DNA from: Bradyrhizobium sp. WSM1743
GTDB taxonomy: Bacteria > Pseudomonadota > Alphaproteobacteria > Rhizobiales > Xanthobacteraceae
Length of the DNA: 64,000 bases
NCBI RefSeq assembly: GCF_000473065.1
Contig: NZ_AXAZ01000031.1
Coordinates: 23,874 to 87,873, forward strand
Reading direction: 5' to 3'
How positions within the stretch are numbered: the first letter of the stretch is position 1; each line of letters starts with the position of its first letter. Both the position numbers and the translations under genes were made by a program. Shown one piece after another: positions 9,206-20,223 of this stretch. Under the pieces are notes generated by a model. It was given only the letters and a program-made list of their open reading frames with translations. It ran no database searches and was not told the DNA's origin.

Positions 9206-9493
9206 GAAGCTGCTATATGGATTGTGCGTCGCAATAACCGGAAGTAACGCGCAAACGCGCATTTGGTTGCGCGATCATTCGTACTTTTCTCGATGCACCT
9301 GCTCAGAGCTGACATGCGCGACGTTTGGCGCGGTCCTTGAATAAACCAAATCCTGCGGGATCAGCTTGGCAACGCCAGCGTTCATCAGTATTACGTCGTT
9401 CAGCCGAGGCCGAACGGCCCATGATCACGGTGACCGCGATGGCGCCAAACTTTGGTCGCGCTGAGTGTCGCGGGTTCTAGGAGGATTTTCTTC
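9206..9493. other. Intergenic region upstream of pckA
   Basis: This stretch of 288 bases holds no credible gene and presumably contains the pckA promoter and leader. A small dyad CCAAA-C-TTTGG occurs about 30 bases before the pckA ribosome binding site. I could not assign a clear -35/-10 pair. Confidence 0.4.
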
Positions 9494-11110
9494 GTGCAAG
9501 AGACGGGCGTGCGCAACGGTGCCTTCGGCGCCGACAAGTTCGGCTTAAAGAATCTCACGCAGGTTCACTGGAACCTCGGTGCGCCACAACTCTATCAACA
9601 CTCGCTCTCGGCGGGTGAGGCGGTGCTGTCTGCTGACGGCGCACTCTGTGCCGACACGGGCGAGTTCACCGGGCGCAGCCCGAAGGACAAGTTCACGGTG
9701 CGTGACGCCACCACCGACAAGAAGATGTGGTGGGCCGGCAACCAGTCGATCACCTCCGAGCAGTTCGAGACGCTCTACCAGGACTTCCTCAAGCACGCCG
9801 AAGGCAAGCGCCTGTTCGCGCAGGACCTCTATGGCGGCGCCGACCCGGCCTACCGGATCAAGACGCGCGTCTTCACCGAGCTCGCCTGGCACTCGCTGTT
9901 CATCCGCACGCTTCTGATCCGCCCCGAGGCGATCGAGCTGTCGACCTTCGTGCCGGAGCTCACCATCATCGACATGCCGAGCTTCCGCGCCGATCCTAAA
10001 CGCCACGGCGTGCGCTCGGAGAACGTCGTCGCGATCGATTTCGCCCGCAAGATCGTCCTGATCGGCGGGTCTTATTATGCCGGCGAGATGAAGAAGTCGG
10101 TCTTCACCACGCTGAACTATTATCTGCCCGAGCGCGGCGTGATGCCGATGCACTGCTCGGCCAATGTCGGCGCCAAGGGCGACACCGCGATCTTCTTCGG
10201 GCTGTCAGGCACCGGCAAGACCACGCTGTCGGCCGATCCGAACCGCACGCTGATCGGCGACGACGAGCACGGCTGGGGCCCGAACGGCGTCTTCAACTTC
10301 GAGGGCGGCTGCTATGCCAAGTGCATCAAGCTGTCGAAGGAGGCCGAGCCGGAGATCTACGCGGCATCGACCCGCTTCGGCGCGGTGCTCGAGAACTGCG
10401 TGCTCGACGAGAATACCCGCGTGGTCGATTTCGACGACGGCTCCAAGACCGAGAACACGCGTTCTGCGTACCCGCTCGACTTCATCCCGAACGCCTCGCG
10501 CACCGGCCGCGCGCCGCAGCCGAAGAACGTGGTGATGCTCGCTGCCGACGCGTTCGGCGTGCTGCCGCCGATCGCAAAGCTCTCGCCGGCGCAGGCGATG
10601 TATCATTTCCTCTCCGGCTACACCGCCAAGGTCGCCGGCACCGAGCGCGGTCTCGGCAACGAGCCGCAGCCGGAATTCTCCACCTGCTTCGGCTCGCCCT
10701 TCCTGCCGCTCGACCCAAGCGTCTACGGCAACATGCTGCGCGACCTCATCGCCCAGCACAATGTCGATTGCTGGCTCGTCAACACGGGATGGACCGGCGG
10801 CAAGTACGGCACAGGCAGCCGCATGCCGATCAAGGTGACGCGCGCGCTGCTCACCGCCGCGCTCGACGGCTCGCTTCGCAACGTCGAATTCCGCACCGAC
10901 AAATATTTCGGCTTCGCGGTCCCGACCGCGCTGCCGGGCGTGCCGGCCGAGATCCTGAACCCGGTCGACACCTGGAAGGACAAGGACGAGTTCGACAAGA
11001 CCGCCCGCGCGCTGGTCGGCATGTTCCAGAAGAACTTTGCCAAGTTCGAGGCCCAGGTCGATGCCGAGGTGCGTGCGGCCGCGCCGGAGGTGAAGCTGGC
11101 GGCGGAGTAA
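9494..11110 (+). CDS. pckA: Phosphoenolpyruvate carboxykinase (ATP)
   Basis: This 538-residue enzyme converts oxaloacetate and ATP to phosphoenolpyruvate, CO2 and ADP, the entry step of gluconeogenesis during growth on dicarboxylates. Visible motifs are the substrate-binding TGRSPKDKF near the N-terminus, the PEPCK P-loop GLSGTGKTTLS, the downstream metal-binding GDDEHGW, and MPIKVTRALL. The GTG start at 9494 is chosen because a perfect AGGAGG lies at 9479-9484 and the product is then the standard family length; a longer frame beginning at 9452 is not needed. It is a single-gene unit closed by a strong hairpin terminator. Confidence 0.97.
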   Translation: MQETGVRNGAFGADKFGLKNLTQVHWNLGAPQLYQHSLSAGEAVLSADGALCADTGEFTGRSPKDKFTVRDATTDKKMWWAGNQSITSEQFETLYQDFLKHAEGKRLFAQDLYGGADPAYRIKTRVFTELAWHSLFIRTLLIRPEAIELSTFVPELTIIDMPSFRADPKRHGVRSENVVAIDFARKIVLIGGSYYAGEMKKSVFTTLNYYLPERGVMPMHCSANVGAKGDTAIFFGLSGTGKTTLSADPNRTLIGDDEHGWGPNGVFNFEGGCYAKCIKLSKEAEPEIYAASTRFGAVLENCVLDENTRVVDFDDGSKTENTRSAYPLDFIPNASRTGRAPQPKNVVMLAADAFGVLPPIAKLSPAQAMYHFLSGYTAKVAGTERGLGNEPQPEFSTCFGSPFLPLDPSVYGNMLRDLIAQHNVDCWLVNTGWTGGKYGTGSRMPIKVTRALLTAALDGSLRNVEFRTDKYFGFAVPTALPGVPAEILNPVDTWKDKDEFDKTARALVGMFQKNFAKFEAQVDAEVRAAAPEVKLAAE

Positions 11111-11130
11111 GGTCGCCGCGATTGGAACGC

Positions 11131-11158
11131 AAAAGGGCGGCCGCGAGGCCGCCCTTTT
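11131..11158 (+). terminator. Rho-independent terminator after pckA
   Basis: A perfect 12-base-pair stem (AAAAGGGCGGCC with its reverse complement) and GCGA loop are followed by TTTTGGTTTT. It lies 20 bases after the pckA stop. Confidence 0.88.
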
Positions 11159-11162
11159 GGTT

Positions 11163-11318
11163 TTCCTTCTCCCCTTGTGGGAGAAGGTGGCGCGAAGCGC
11201 CGGATGAGGGGTTCTCTCCGCGCAGCAATCGTTAGAGGATCGCTCGCCGAAACAGACCCCTCACCCGTCTCGTCGCTTCGCGACGAGCCACCCTCTCCCA
11301 CAAGGGGAGAGGGGAAGA
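11163..11318. repeat. Dispersed palindromic repeat element
   Basis: The left end (CTTCTCCCCTTGTGGGAGAAGG) is partly self-complementary and is echoed in inverse orientation at the right end by CCCTCTCCCACAAGGGGAGA. GGATGAGGGG and CCCCTCACCC also pair across the centre. This is the large REP-like palindrome type often seen between convergent genes in Bradyrhizobium, stated from general knowledge of the genus. Confidence 0.65.
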
Positions 11319-11322
11319 GCAG

Positions 11323-12138
11323 CTACGCCTTGAAATACGCAATCTGCGTCGTGGTCGCGAGCAGACGCCCGTTCGGCGACCACAACTCGCCGTTCTGGTC
11401 GCCATAGCTCTTGTGGAAGATCTTGGCGTCGGCCGTCGCCAGCACGTGCGTGATGTCTTCAGTCGCGAGCTCCTCGGCGTCGGTGTGAAAATACGTCGTC
11501 AGCGACACCGTGCCGAACGGCACCAGCTCGCGCCGCGCGTGGAAGATGCGGCCGAAGAAAGCGTCCGACATCGACATCAGCGACAGCATGTCGAGCTGGC
11601 GCGGGGTGCGGTCGCCGATCCAGATCTTCGAATAGGTGCTGGCGGGCTCGGCTTGCGGCGGGCCGATCCGCATCTCGCCCTCGACGAAGCGGAATTCATA
11701 CTGGTTGGCCCAGGACGCCGCGATCTTCGGGAATGGCAGCGTCTGCTCGAACGGCTTTGCATCTGGATATTGCGCCACCCGGTGCTCCCAGGACGGCCGG
11801 CGTTCGACGAACACGGCGGTGGCGAGCGTTGCGACCTCGCCGCCGGCTTGGCTGAGCTCGACGCTCCAGTGCTGGCTGGAGCGGTTGGCCTTCACGAGGC
11901 GCACGTCGAGATCGAACGGCCCCTTGGCGATCGGCGCGCAGTAATTGACGGTGAGTGCGAGCGGATCGCCGGCGGCTTGCGGATGCTCGATCAGCGCGCG
12001 CAAGATGGTCGCGGCGGTGGCGCCGCCGAACGGGCCGACAAAGGCCCAGTAATCGTCACTGGTGTGCCCCTGCCAGCTGCTGTCACCGGCGGTGACGCGC
12101 GTGGCCTCGTCGAAGGGGTGCGGGAGTTTTGCGTGCAT
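11323..12138 (-). CDS. Acyl-CoA thioesterase family protein (double hot-dog)
   Basis: This 271-residue protein begins MHAKLPHPFDEATRV. It contains the GHTSDDYWAFVGPFGGATAA segment typical of the 4HBT_3/TesB-like acyl-CoA thioesterases, with an N-terminal hot-dog domain (to about residue 120) and a related C-terminal half ending near VSLTTYFHTDAEEL. The frame continues 33 codons upstream of the chosen start, but that extension translates one arm of an intergenic palindromic repeat, so it is not coding. The probable activity is hydrolysis of acyl-CoA; the chain length is unknown. Confidence 0.82.
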   Translation of the reverse strand: MHAKLPHPFDEATRVTAGDSSWQGHTSDDYWAFVGPFGGATAATILRALIEHPQAAGDPLALTVNYCAPIAKGPFDLDVRLVKANRSSQHWSVELSQAGGEVATLATAVFVERRPSWEHRVAQYPDAKPFEQTLPFPKIAASWANQYEFRFVEGEMRIGPPQAEPASTYSKIWIGDRTPRQLDMLSLMSMSDAFFGRIFHARRELVPFGTVSLTTYFHTDAEELATEDITHVLATADAKIFHKSYGDQNGELWSPNGRLLATTTQIAYFKA

Positions 12139-12160
12139 TGTATTCCTCGGTGCCTCCCCT

Positions 12161-12244
12161 ACCGTCATTGCGAGCGCAGCGAAGCAATCCAGACTGTCTC
12201 CTAGGAAAGATTCTGGATTGCTTCGCTGCGCTCGCAATGACGGT
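12161..12244. repeat. Perfect 33-bp inverted repeat (dispersed element)
   Basis: The bases 12161-12193 are the exact reverse complement of 12212-12244, with an 18-base loop. The core is CATTGCGAGCGCAGCGAAG. Perfection over 33 base pairs implies recent insertion or active conservation. It lies between the thioesterase and glgP, both on the minus strand, and could form a very stable mRNA hairpin. Confidence 0.85.
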
Positions 12245-12363
12245 GGTTGAGGTTGCGACGTCGTGTCACCGACGTCGCTTTGGGGATGACGACGATCATA
12301 TCATCATCCCTCGCCAAGGATGCAATAACCTCGCAGGTAACGTCGTTTCCGCGCCGCGGAAAA

Positions 12364-14889
<2,526 letters not shown>

Positions 14890-15084
14890 TTCCTAGGTCA
14901 AAAGAACTCTTACCAATCTACGCGTCCTGCCCTTGCACCGGAACTGTCGCCCGTGCGGTCGTGCACTGCGCTGGCGTAAATTTATGCAAGGAACGGGCCG
15001 AGTTGGGAACCCGGACGAGCACGGAGAAACCCGGGATTCGGTGCTAGATTAGGAAAGATTCAGCCATCAGTGTGGAGACGCCCC

Positions 15085-15330
15085 ATGAGTCTGCTGACGC
15101 GACTGCTGATCGAAATCGCCACTGCGGCCCTGCTCGTCATCTGCATCAGCGTCACCACCGCGGCGTTTGCCGCCGGCAAATCCGGTCGCAGCGCCGACGG
15201 TCTCAGTTGCGGCTTTGCGCTCCCGCAGAATGCGTCGCCCGCAGCCCGCTGCGCCGCGATCAAGCGCCAATGCGGCGGCAAGTTCTACGCCAATGCCTGC
15301 GGCGACAAACTGATGTCCGCGGCCAGGTGA
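15085..15330 (+). CDS. Small secreted cysteine-containing protein of unknown function
   Basis: This 81-codon gene encodes a protein with an N-terminal hydrophobic signal segment (TRLLIEIATAALLVICISV) ending near AFAAG, and a short mature part with four cysteines (SCGF, ARCAA, RQCGG, NACGD) that could form two disulfides. I do not recognise the family. Start 15085 is preferred over an ATG-less extension at 15070. It lies between glgP (divergent) and a convergent LysR gene. Confidence 0.6.
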   Translation: MSLLTRLLIEIATAALLVICISVTTAAFAAGKSGRSADGLSCGFALPQNASPAARCAAIKRQCGGKFYANACGDKLMSAAR

Positions 15331-15351
15331 GCGCCCTGACGTCCAGCGAAT

Positions 15352-16215
15352 TCAAGCCGCCTTGCTCTGCACCGCATCGCAAAACTCCGCGAGACGATCC
15401 GCAAGCCGCAGCGTTGCCGGGCTCGCATCCGGCGAAGCCATCAGTGCGACCTCGGTCTTGTTGATCGGCGCAAAGCCGTCCTTTGCCGTCAGCACGCGGT
15501 GGTCGGACTGGATCGCCATCTCCGACAGGATGCTCAGCCCCATGCCGGCGGCGACCGCGGCCTGGATGCCGGCGAGACTCGATGACGTGTAGGCGGTGTG
15601 CCAGGCGCGGCCCGCGCTTTCCAGCGCGTGGATGGCGCCGGCGCGATAGATGCAGCCGAGCGGAAAGCCGATCAGCGGCACTGACGACACGTTGACGTCG
15701 ACCGGGTGGCTCTTGCTGGTGACCCAGTGCACCCGCTCCGGCCACACCGCGATCGCGTCCTTCGCTCCGGCCTCGCGCTTGTAGAGCGCAAGATCGAGCT
15801 CGCCGCGTTCGAGATCGCGGGCGAGGTGCTTGCTCTGGTCGGCGCGCACGTCGAGCCGCAACCCCGGATGCGAGCGCGAGAACGCGCCCAGCAGTTTGGC
15901 CAGCCGATAGGCCGCAAAGTCCTCGGGGATGCCGAGCCGGATCGCGCCCTCGCCATTGGGCTCGCGCAGCACGTCACGCGCCTCCTCGGCCAGCGAGAGC
16001 AGCCGCCGCGCATAGGAGAGCAGCCGCTCGCCGGCCTCGGTCGGGCGCACGTCCTTGCCGTCGCGGTGCAGCAGCATCTGGCCGACATCCTCCTCCAGCC
16101 GCTTGATCTGCTGGCTCACGGTCGACTGCGTGCGGTGAACGCGCGCGCCGGCACGGGTGAAGCCGCCGGCCTCGACCACCGAGACGAAGCTGCGCAGGAG
16201 CTCCAGATCGAGCAT
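15352..16215 (-). CDS. LysR-family transcriptional regulator
   Basis: This 287-residue regulator has an N-terminal helix-turn-helix (MLDLELLRSFVSVVEAGGFT ... RTQSTVSQQIKRLE) and a C-terminal periplasmic-binding-like effector domain. GGAGG lies a few bases before the chosen ATG at 16215; the frame also contains upstream starts at 16227 and 16257. It is divergent from an EamA-family exporter 111 bases away, the classical arrangement in which a LysR protein controls the neighbour. The effector is unknown. Confidence 0.9.
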   Translation of the reverse strand: MLDLELLRSFVSVVEAGGFTRAGARVHRTQSTVSQQIKRLEEDVGQMLLHRDGKDVRPTEAGERLLSYARRLLSLAEEARDVLREPNGEGAIRLGIPEDFAAYRLAKLLGAFSRSHPGLRLDVRADQSKHLARDLERGELDLALYKREAGAKDAIAVWPERVHWVTSKSHPVDVNVSSVPLIGFPLGCIYRAGAIHALESAGRAWHTAYTSSSLAGIQAAVAAGMGLSILSEMAIQSDHRVLTAKDGFAPINKTEVALMASPDASPATLRLADRLAEFCDAVQSKAA

Positions 16216-16253
16216 CGCCGCCTCCATTCGAAAATCCACTGATGCAGAGTTAA

Positions 16254-16272
16254 TCATTTAATTTCCAAATGA
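16254..16272. promoter_or_regulatory. Candidate LysR operator between the LysR and EamA genes
   Basis: Inverted arms TCATTT and AAATGA are separated by seven bases within an AT-rich patch of the divergent intergenic region. This resembles the AT-rich, T-N11-A-type dyads bound by LysR proteins. The assignment is inferred from position and symmetry only. Confidence 0.4.
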
Positions 16273-16326
16273 CAAGCGGCATCCCTAGATCGAGGGCCAG
16301 AAGAAAAAACATCCGAGAATGCCCTC

Positions 16327-17238
16327 ATGTCCCTCGCCACCTCGCTTCCCGCGCCCCGCAGCCGCTTCAACACGCTGCCGCTCGCCATCGGCCTGTTCTG
16401 CCTGCTCTGGAGCTACGCCTTCGTCGCCGGCAAGATCGGCGTCACCCATTGCCCGCCGCTGATCTTGCTCGCCGCGCGTTTCTCGCTCGCGGGCATTTTG
16501 ATCCTGGGTGCGACGTTGATCCGTGGCGAGGGCTGGTCATTGTCCTGGCGCGACGCCGCCATCTTCGCCGTGCTCGGCATCGCCAACAACGCGCTCTATC
16601 TCGGGCTCGGCTACACCGGGCTGCAATCGGTCTCCGCCGGTCTCGGCGGCCTGATCGTCTCGGCCAATCCGGTGTTCACGGCGGCGCTCGCTGTGCTTCT
16701 GCTCGGCGAAGGCATGGCCTGGCGCAAGGCGAGCGGCCTCCTGCTCGGCGTCATCGGCGTGACGGCGATCGTCTGGCACCGCCTGTCGGTCGGCACCGAC
16801 AGCCTGCACGGCATCGTCTTCACGCTGGCCTCGCTCGCCTCGATCGTGGCCGGCACCATCCTGTTCAAGCTGCTGGCGCCGAAGGGATCGTTGTGGATCG
16901 GCAATGGCGTGCAGAACCTGGCTGCCGGCATCGTGCTGACGCCGATCGCGCTCACCTTCGCCGATGTCAACGCGATCGACTATACGCCGAGCCTGATCGG
17001 CGCCTTCGCCTTCCTCGTGCTCGGCGGCTCGATCCTCGCCTATTGGCTCTGGCTTCATCTCTTGAAAGTGTGTGGCGCCACCGCTGCCAGCGCCTATCAT
17101 TTCCTGATGCCGCCGCTCGGCATGCTGTTCGCGTTCCTGGTGCTCGGCGAGCACATCGAGGCCCGCGATCTGCTCGGGATCATTCCGGTCGCGCTCGGCA
17201 TTTACCTGGTGACGCGGCCGGCAAAGCCCGCCTCATGA
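16327..17238 (+). CDS. EamA/DMT-family transporter (putative metabolite exporter)
   Basis: This 303-residue protein has about ten hydrophobic segments arranged as two homologous EamA halves (residues about 15-145 and 160-295). The first half starts PLAIGLFCLLWSYAFVAGK and the second ends with GMLFAFLVLGEHIEARDLLG, both typical of the drug/metabolite transporter superfamily. Divergent placement from a LysR gene suggests induced efflux of a metabolite. The substrate cannot be predicted. The MBL-fold gene starts 12 bases downstream and is probably cotranscribed. Confidence 0.9.
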   Translation: MSLATSLPAPRSRFNTLPLAIGLFCLLWSYAFVAGKIGVTHCPPLILLAARFSLAGILILGATLIRGEGWSLSWRDAAIFAVLGIANNALYLGLGYTGLQSVSAGLGGLIVSANPVFTAALAVLLLGEGMAWRKASGLLLGVIGVTAIVWHRLSVGTDSLHGIVFTLASLASIVAGTILFKLLAPKGSLWIGNGVQNLAAGIVLTPIALTFADVNAIDYTPSLIGAFAFLVLGGSILAYWLWLHLLKVCGATAASAYHFLMPPLGMLFAFLVLGEHIEARDLLGIIPVALGIYLVTRPAKPAS

Positions 17239-17250
17239 CAGGAGTACATC

Positions 17251-18024
17251 ATGCCCGTTTCCATCACCCTGATCGGCGGTCCCACCGCGCTGATCGAGAT
17301 CGACGGCTTCCGCCTGCTCACCGATCCGACCTTCGACGCGCCCGGCGCGTACCAGCTGCCGCATGTGAAGCTGGAGAAGACGATCGGACCTGCCGTGAGG
17401 CCTGATGCGATCGGCCCGGTCGATGCGGTGCTGCTCAGCCACGACCAGCACTCCGACAATCTCGACAATTCCGGCCGCGACTACCTTTTCAAGGTCAAGC
17501 GCGTGCTGACGACCGAGGCGGGCGCAAAACGCCTCGGCGGCCATGTCGAGGGCCTTGCGCCCTGGAGCACCGCGCATCTCAGGGACGGCGACGGCAGCAC
17601 GCTGACGATCACCGCGACGCCCGCGCGCCACGGCCCCGCCGGCATCGAGCCGCTGTCGGGCGACGTCATCGGCTTCGTGGTGTCGTCGAGTCGGAAGGAC
17701 ACGCGTCCGGTCTATATCAGCGGGGACACCACCTGGTTCGACGGCGTCGCCGAGGTCGCGCGCCGCTTCAAATGCGGCGTGGTGCTGCCCTTCGCGGGCG
17801 CGGCGCAAACGCGCGGGCCGTTCCATCTCACCATGGACACCAACGACACCATTGAGACCGCGCGTGCCTTTCCCGATGCCATGATCGTGCCGCTGCACAC
17901 CGAAGGCTGGGCGCATTTCCGCCAGAACAGCGAGGACCTGCGCAAGACCTTCGACGTGCTCGGCTTCGGCACGCGGTTGCGCCTGCTGGAGCCGGGCGTG
18001 CCGACCGTGGTCGAGGCGCCGTGA
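17251..18024 (+). CDS. MBL-fold metallohydrolase with divergent metal motif
   Basis: This 257-residue UlaG-like metallo-beta-lactamase-fold protein starts 12 bases after the EamA gene, so the two probably share an mRNA. The usual HxHxDH zinc motif is replaced by HDQHSDN (His64, His67, Asp69, Asn70). Later ligand positions look present: the histidine in TPARHGPAG, the aspartate in YISGDTTWFDG and the histidine in VPLHTEGWAHF. Such HxxHxDN variants occur in a subgroup of these proteins, so activity may be retained with an altered metal site. Substrate unknown. Confidence 0.82.
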   Translation: MPVSITLIGGPTALIEIDGFRLLTDPTFDAPGAYQLPHVKLEKTIGPAVRPDAIGPVDAVLLSHDQHSDNLDNSGRDYLFKVKRVLTTEAGAKRLGGHVEGLAPWSTAHLRDGDGSTLTITATPARHGPAGIEPLSGDVIGFVVSSSRKDTRPVYISGDTTWFDGVAEVARRFKCGVVLPFAGAAQTRGPFHLTMDTNDTIETARAFPDAMIVPLHTEGWAHFRQNSEDLRKTFDVLGFGTRLRLLEPGVPTVVEAP

Positions 18025-18029
18025 GCCTC

Positions 18030-18182
18030 AACTGTCATGCCCCGGCTTGACCGGGGCATCCAGTACGCCGCGGCGGTTGTTGTGAGAGCGAGCTGCTTAA
18101 CGCCGGCCTCTGTGATACTGGGTCGCCCGGTCAAGCCGGGCGACGACGAGAGGAGAGAGTGTCGCGCCCCGGAATGACAGCG
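18030..18182. repeat. Dispersed palindromic repeat element
   Basis: The stretch begins TGTCATGCCCCGGCTTGACC and its inverse relatives GGTCAAGCCGGGCG and CCCCGGAATGACAG occur toward the right end. CAGTA and TACTG also pair inward. It lies between convergent genes and holds no ORF worth calling. Confidence 0.6.
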
Positions 18183-18183
18183 G

Positions 18184-18954
18184 CTAATCCTTCCTGAACA
18201 CGATCGACGCCATCCATCCCGTCATCAGCGCCATGGCCGCTGTGGCGAGGCCGTAGATCAGCCCGTTCTGCCGCGCCGTGGTCGCGACGAACTGCTCGAA
18301 GCCGACCTTGACGATCTCGAACGCGGTCTCGGTCTTGCCGATGAACGCACCGTTCGCGAACAGCTTGATCTCGACCTCATAGGTGCCGATCGGCACCTCT
18401 GCCGGCAGCGGAATGCCGGTGCGGAACAGTGTCGGCGTCAGGAACGTCACTGCGCCCGCATCTTCGCGATAGAGCCCGCGCTGGGTGCGCAGGCGGATGA
18501 ACGCCGAGCGGAATGCATCGTTCGGCACCACGTCGGCGTAATCGCCGCCGACGCGCTGCGTCAGCAGCACGTTGTTGATCCCGATCTGCTGCCGTCGCGC
18601 GATCTCGGGTGAGGTGATCGCATCGAATGGGCGGTTGGCGAACAGCGCGAGATAGCTCGGCACCTGCAGGAACTGCCGGTAGTCGGTGTTGATCCAGATG
18701 CCGAAGGTGCGCTCTTTCCGCCGCGTCACCATGTCGGCGCGCGGGCCCATCACGGTGACCACGAGATCGTAAGCCGTGCGGTCCGCCGGCGTGGTCGCAT
18801 CCCTCTCGACCGAGCCGAACAGCACCAGCTCCTCGCCGGAATAGTTCGGCGTCACCGTGACGCGATGGTTGGAGACCGACACGATCAGCCGCTCGGCCCG
18901 CGCGGCGCCGCCGAGCAGCAGGACGAGAACGATGATGAGAAGCGTGCGCGTCAT
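18184..18954 (-). CDS. TIGR02186-family exported membrane protein
   Basis: This 256-residue protein has an N-terminal signal peptide ending near GGAARAE, a long extracytoplasmic region and a single C-terminal transmembrane helix (LATAAMALMTGWMASIVF). It resembles the uncharacterised family TIGR02186, which in alphaproteobacteria is encoded next to a TauE/SafE permease. Here its start overlaps the permease stop by four bases, so the two are coupled and probably act together at the membrane. The function of the family is not established. Confidence 0.82.
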   Translation of the reverse strand: MTRTLLIIVLVLLLGGAARAERLIVSVSNHRVTVTPNYSGEELVLFGSVERDATTPADRTAYDLVVTVMGPRADMVTRRKERTFGIWINTDYRQFLQVPSYLALFANRPFDAITSPEIARRQQIGINNVLLTQRVGGDYADVVPNDAFRSAFIRLRTQRGLYREDAGAVTFLTPTLFRTGIPLPAEVPIGTYEVEIKLFANGAFIGKTETAFEIVKVGFEQFVATTARQNGLIYGLATAAMALMTGWMASIVFRKD

Positions 18955-19868
18955 CCGCTCACTCCGAGCTCGCGGATGGTGAAGAGATCCTCGGGGCGGA
19001 TCACCAGCTCGATCGCGAAGCGGACGCCGACCGAGAGGATCAAGAGGCCGAGCAGCAACCGCAGCTGCTCGCCGCGGATCTTCTGGCCGGCGCGGGCGCC
19101 GAACTGCGCCCCGGTGACGCCGCCGACCATCAGGATCAACGCCAGCACGGCGTCGACGAGGTGATTGGTCACGGCGTGCAGCATGGTCGCGAACAACATC
19201 GTGACCAGCGTCAACACCATCGAGGTCCCGATCACCGTCGAGGTCGGTACCCTCAGCAGATAGATCATGATCGGCACCAGGATGAAGCCGCCGCCGATGC
19301 CCATGATGGCGCCGATGAAGCCGATCATGATGCCGACGACCACGACCGGAATCACGGACAGATAGATCTTCGAGCGCTTGAACCGCATCTTCAGCGGCAG
19401 GCCGTGGATCCAGTTGTGCGTGCGCCGCGACGGCAGCGCGCCGCGCCGGGTCCGCATCAATGCGCGCAGGCCTTCGGAGAACATCAGGCTGCCGACGGTG
19501 CTGAGCAGCACGACGTAGGAGAGCGCGATCATCAGATCAAGCTGGCCGAGCGCGCGCAGCTGCGTGAAGGTCCACACGCCGAGGGTCGTCCCGGTCACGC
19601 CGCCGCACAAAAGAACACTCGCCAGCGCCGGATCGATCGCGCGCCGCCGCCAATAAGAGAGCGCTCCGGAAAAGGAGGAGGCCGCGATGTGGCTCGCCAC
19701 GGAAGCGACCGCGACGGCCGGCGTGATGCCGATGAAGATCAGAAGCGGCGTCATCAGGAAGCCGCCGCCGATTCCGAACATGCCCGAGACGAAGCCGACC
19801 GCCGCGCCCATCGCCAGCACGAGGAAGACGTTGACCGGAAGATCGGCGATCGGGAGGTAAAGCTGCAT
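18951..19868 (-). CDS. TauE/SafE-family anion permease
   Basis: This 305-residue membrane protein has eight to nine predicted transmembrane segments and two copies of the glycine-rich repeat typical of TauE/SafE (GFVSGMFGIGGGFLMTPLLI near the N-terminus and GFIGAIMGIGGGFILVPIMI in the centre). The family exports sulfite, sulfoacetate or other organosulfur anions. It is the first gene of a two-gene unit with the TIGR02186 protein. The substrate here is not identifiable. Confidence 0.93.
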   Translation of the reverse strand: MQLYLPIADLPVNVFLVLAMGAAVGFVSGMFGIGGGFLMTPLLIFIGITPAVAVASVASHIAASSFSGALSYWRRRAIDPALASVLLCGGVTGTTLGVWTFTQLRALGQLDLMIALSYVVLLSTVGSLMFSEGLRALMRTRRGALPSRRTHNWIHGLPLKMRFKRSKIYLSVIPVVVVGIMIGFIGAIMGIGGGFILVPIMIYLLRVPTSTVIGTSMVLTLVTMLFATMLHAVTNHLVDAVLALILMVGGVTGAQFGARAGQKIRGEQLRLLLGLLILSVGVRFAIELVIRPEDLFTIRELGVSG

Positions 19869-20223
19869 TGAGGACCACGCTCCGGCGAGACCAGTTATCG
19901 CGGAATGCTCGCCGGACGGTCGGAACGATTGCCGCGCTCCTCAATAGCGGAATTCAGGGGCGGGCGGGACCGGGAATTTCGAGCGTGGTGAAGGGGCATG
20001 ACGAGAGCGTGATGATACGCGATCGTCGCCACGATGGAGGTGCGCTCCCTCCCCCGCCTGCGGGGGAGGGTCGGGGAGAGGGTGTCTCCGCGGTGGGACT
20101 CCCCAAGAGGAGAGAGCCCTCACCCGCGCCCGCGGGACGATGCTCCGGGAGCGCGACCTCTCCCGCAAGCAAGCAGGAGAGGCGCACCGAGCCCGTGGCC
20201 CGCTTGATTCAATCTAATGCCGC
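19869..20223. repeat. Intergenic region with GC-rich dispersed palindrome
   Basis: About 355 bases without a credible gene. From about 20038 the sequence GGTGCGCTCCCTCCCCCGCC-TGCGGGGGAGGG forms a hairpin, and the far end (CTCTCCCGCAAGC ... GAGAGGCGCAC, to about 20193) closes the element inversely. A closely similar left half recurs at about 23809-23900. Confidence 0.65.

Noticed and set aside
11131..11318. Possible CRISPR-like array from the repeated GC palindromes
   Set aside because: There are only single inverted elements and no regularly spaced direct repeats with unique spacers.
12138..12237. N-terminal extension of the thioesterase by 33 residues
   Set aside because: The extension translates one arm of a 33-bp intergenic palindrome and lies upstream of a normal family N-terminus.
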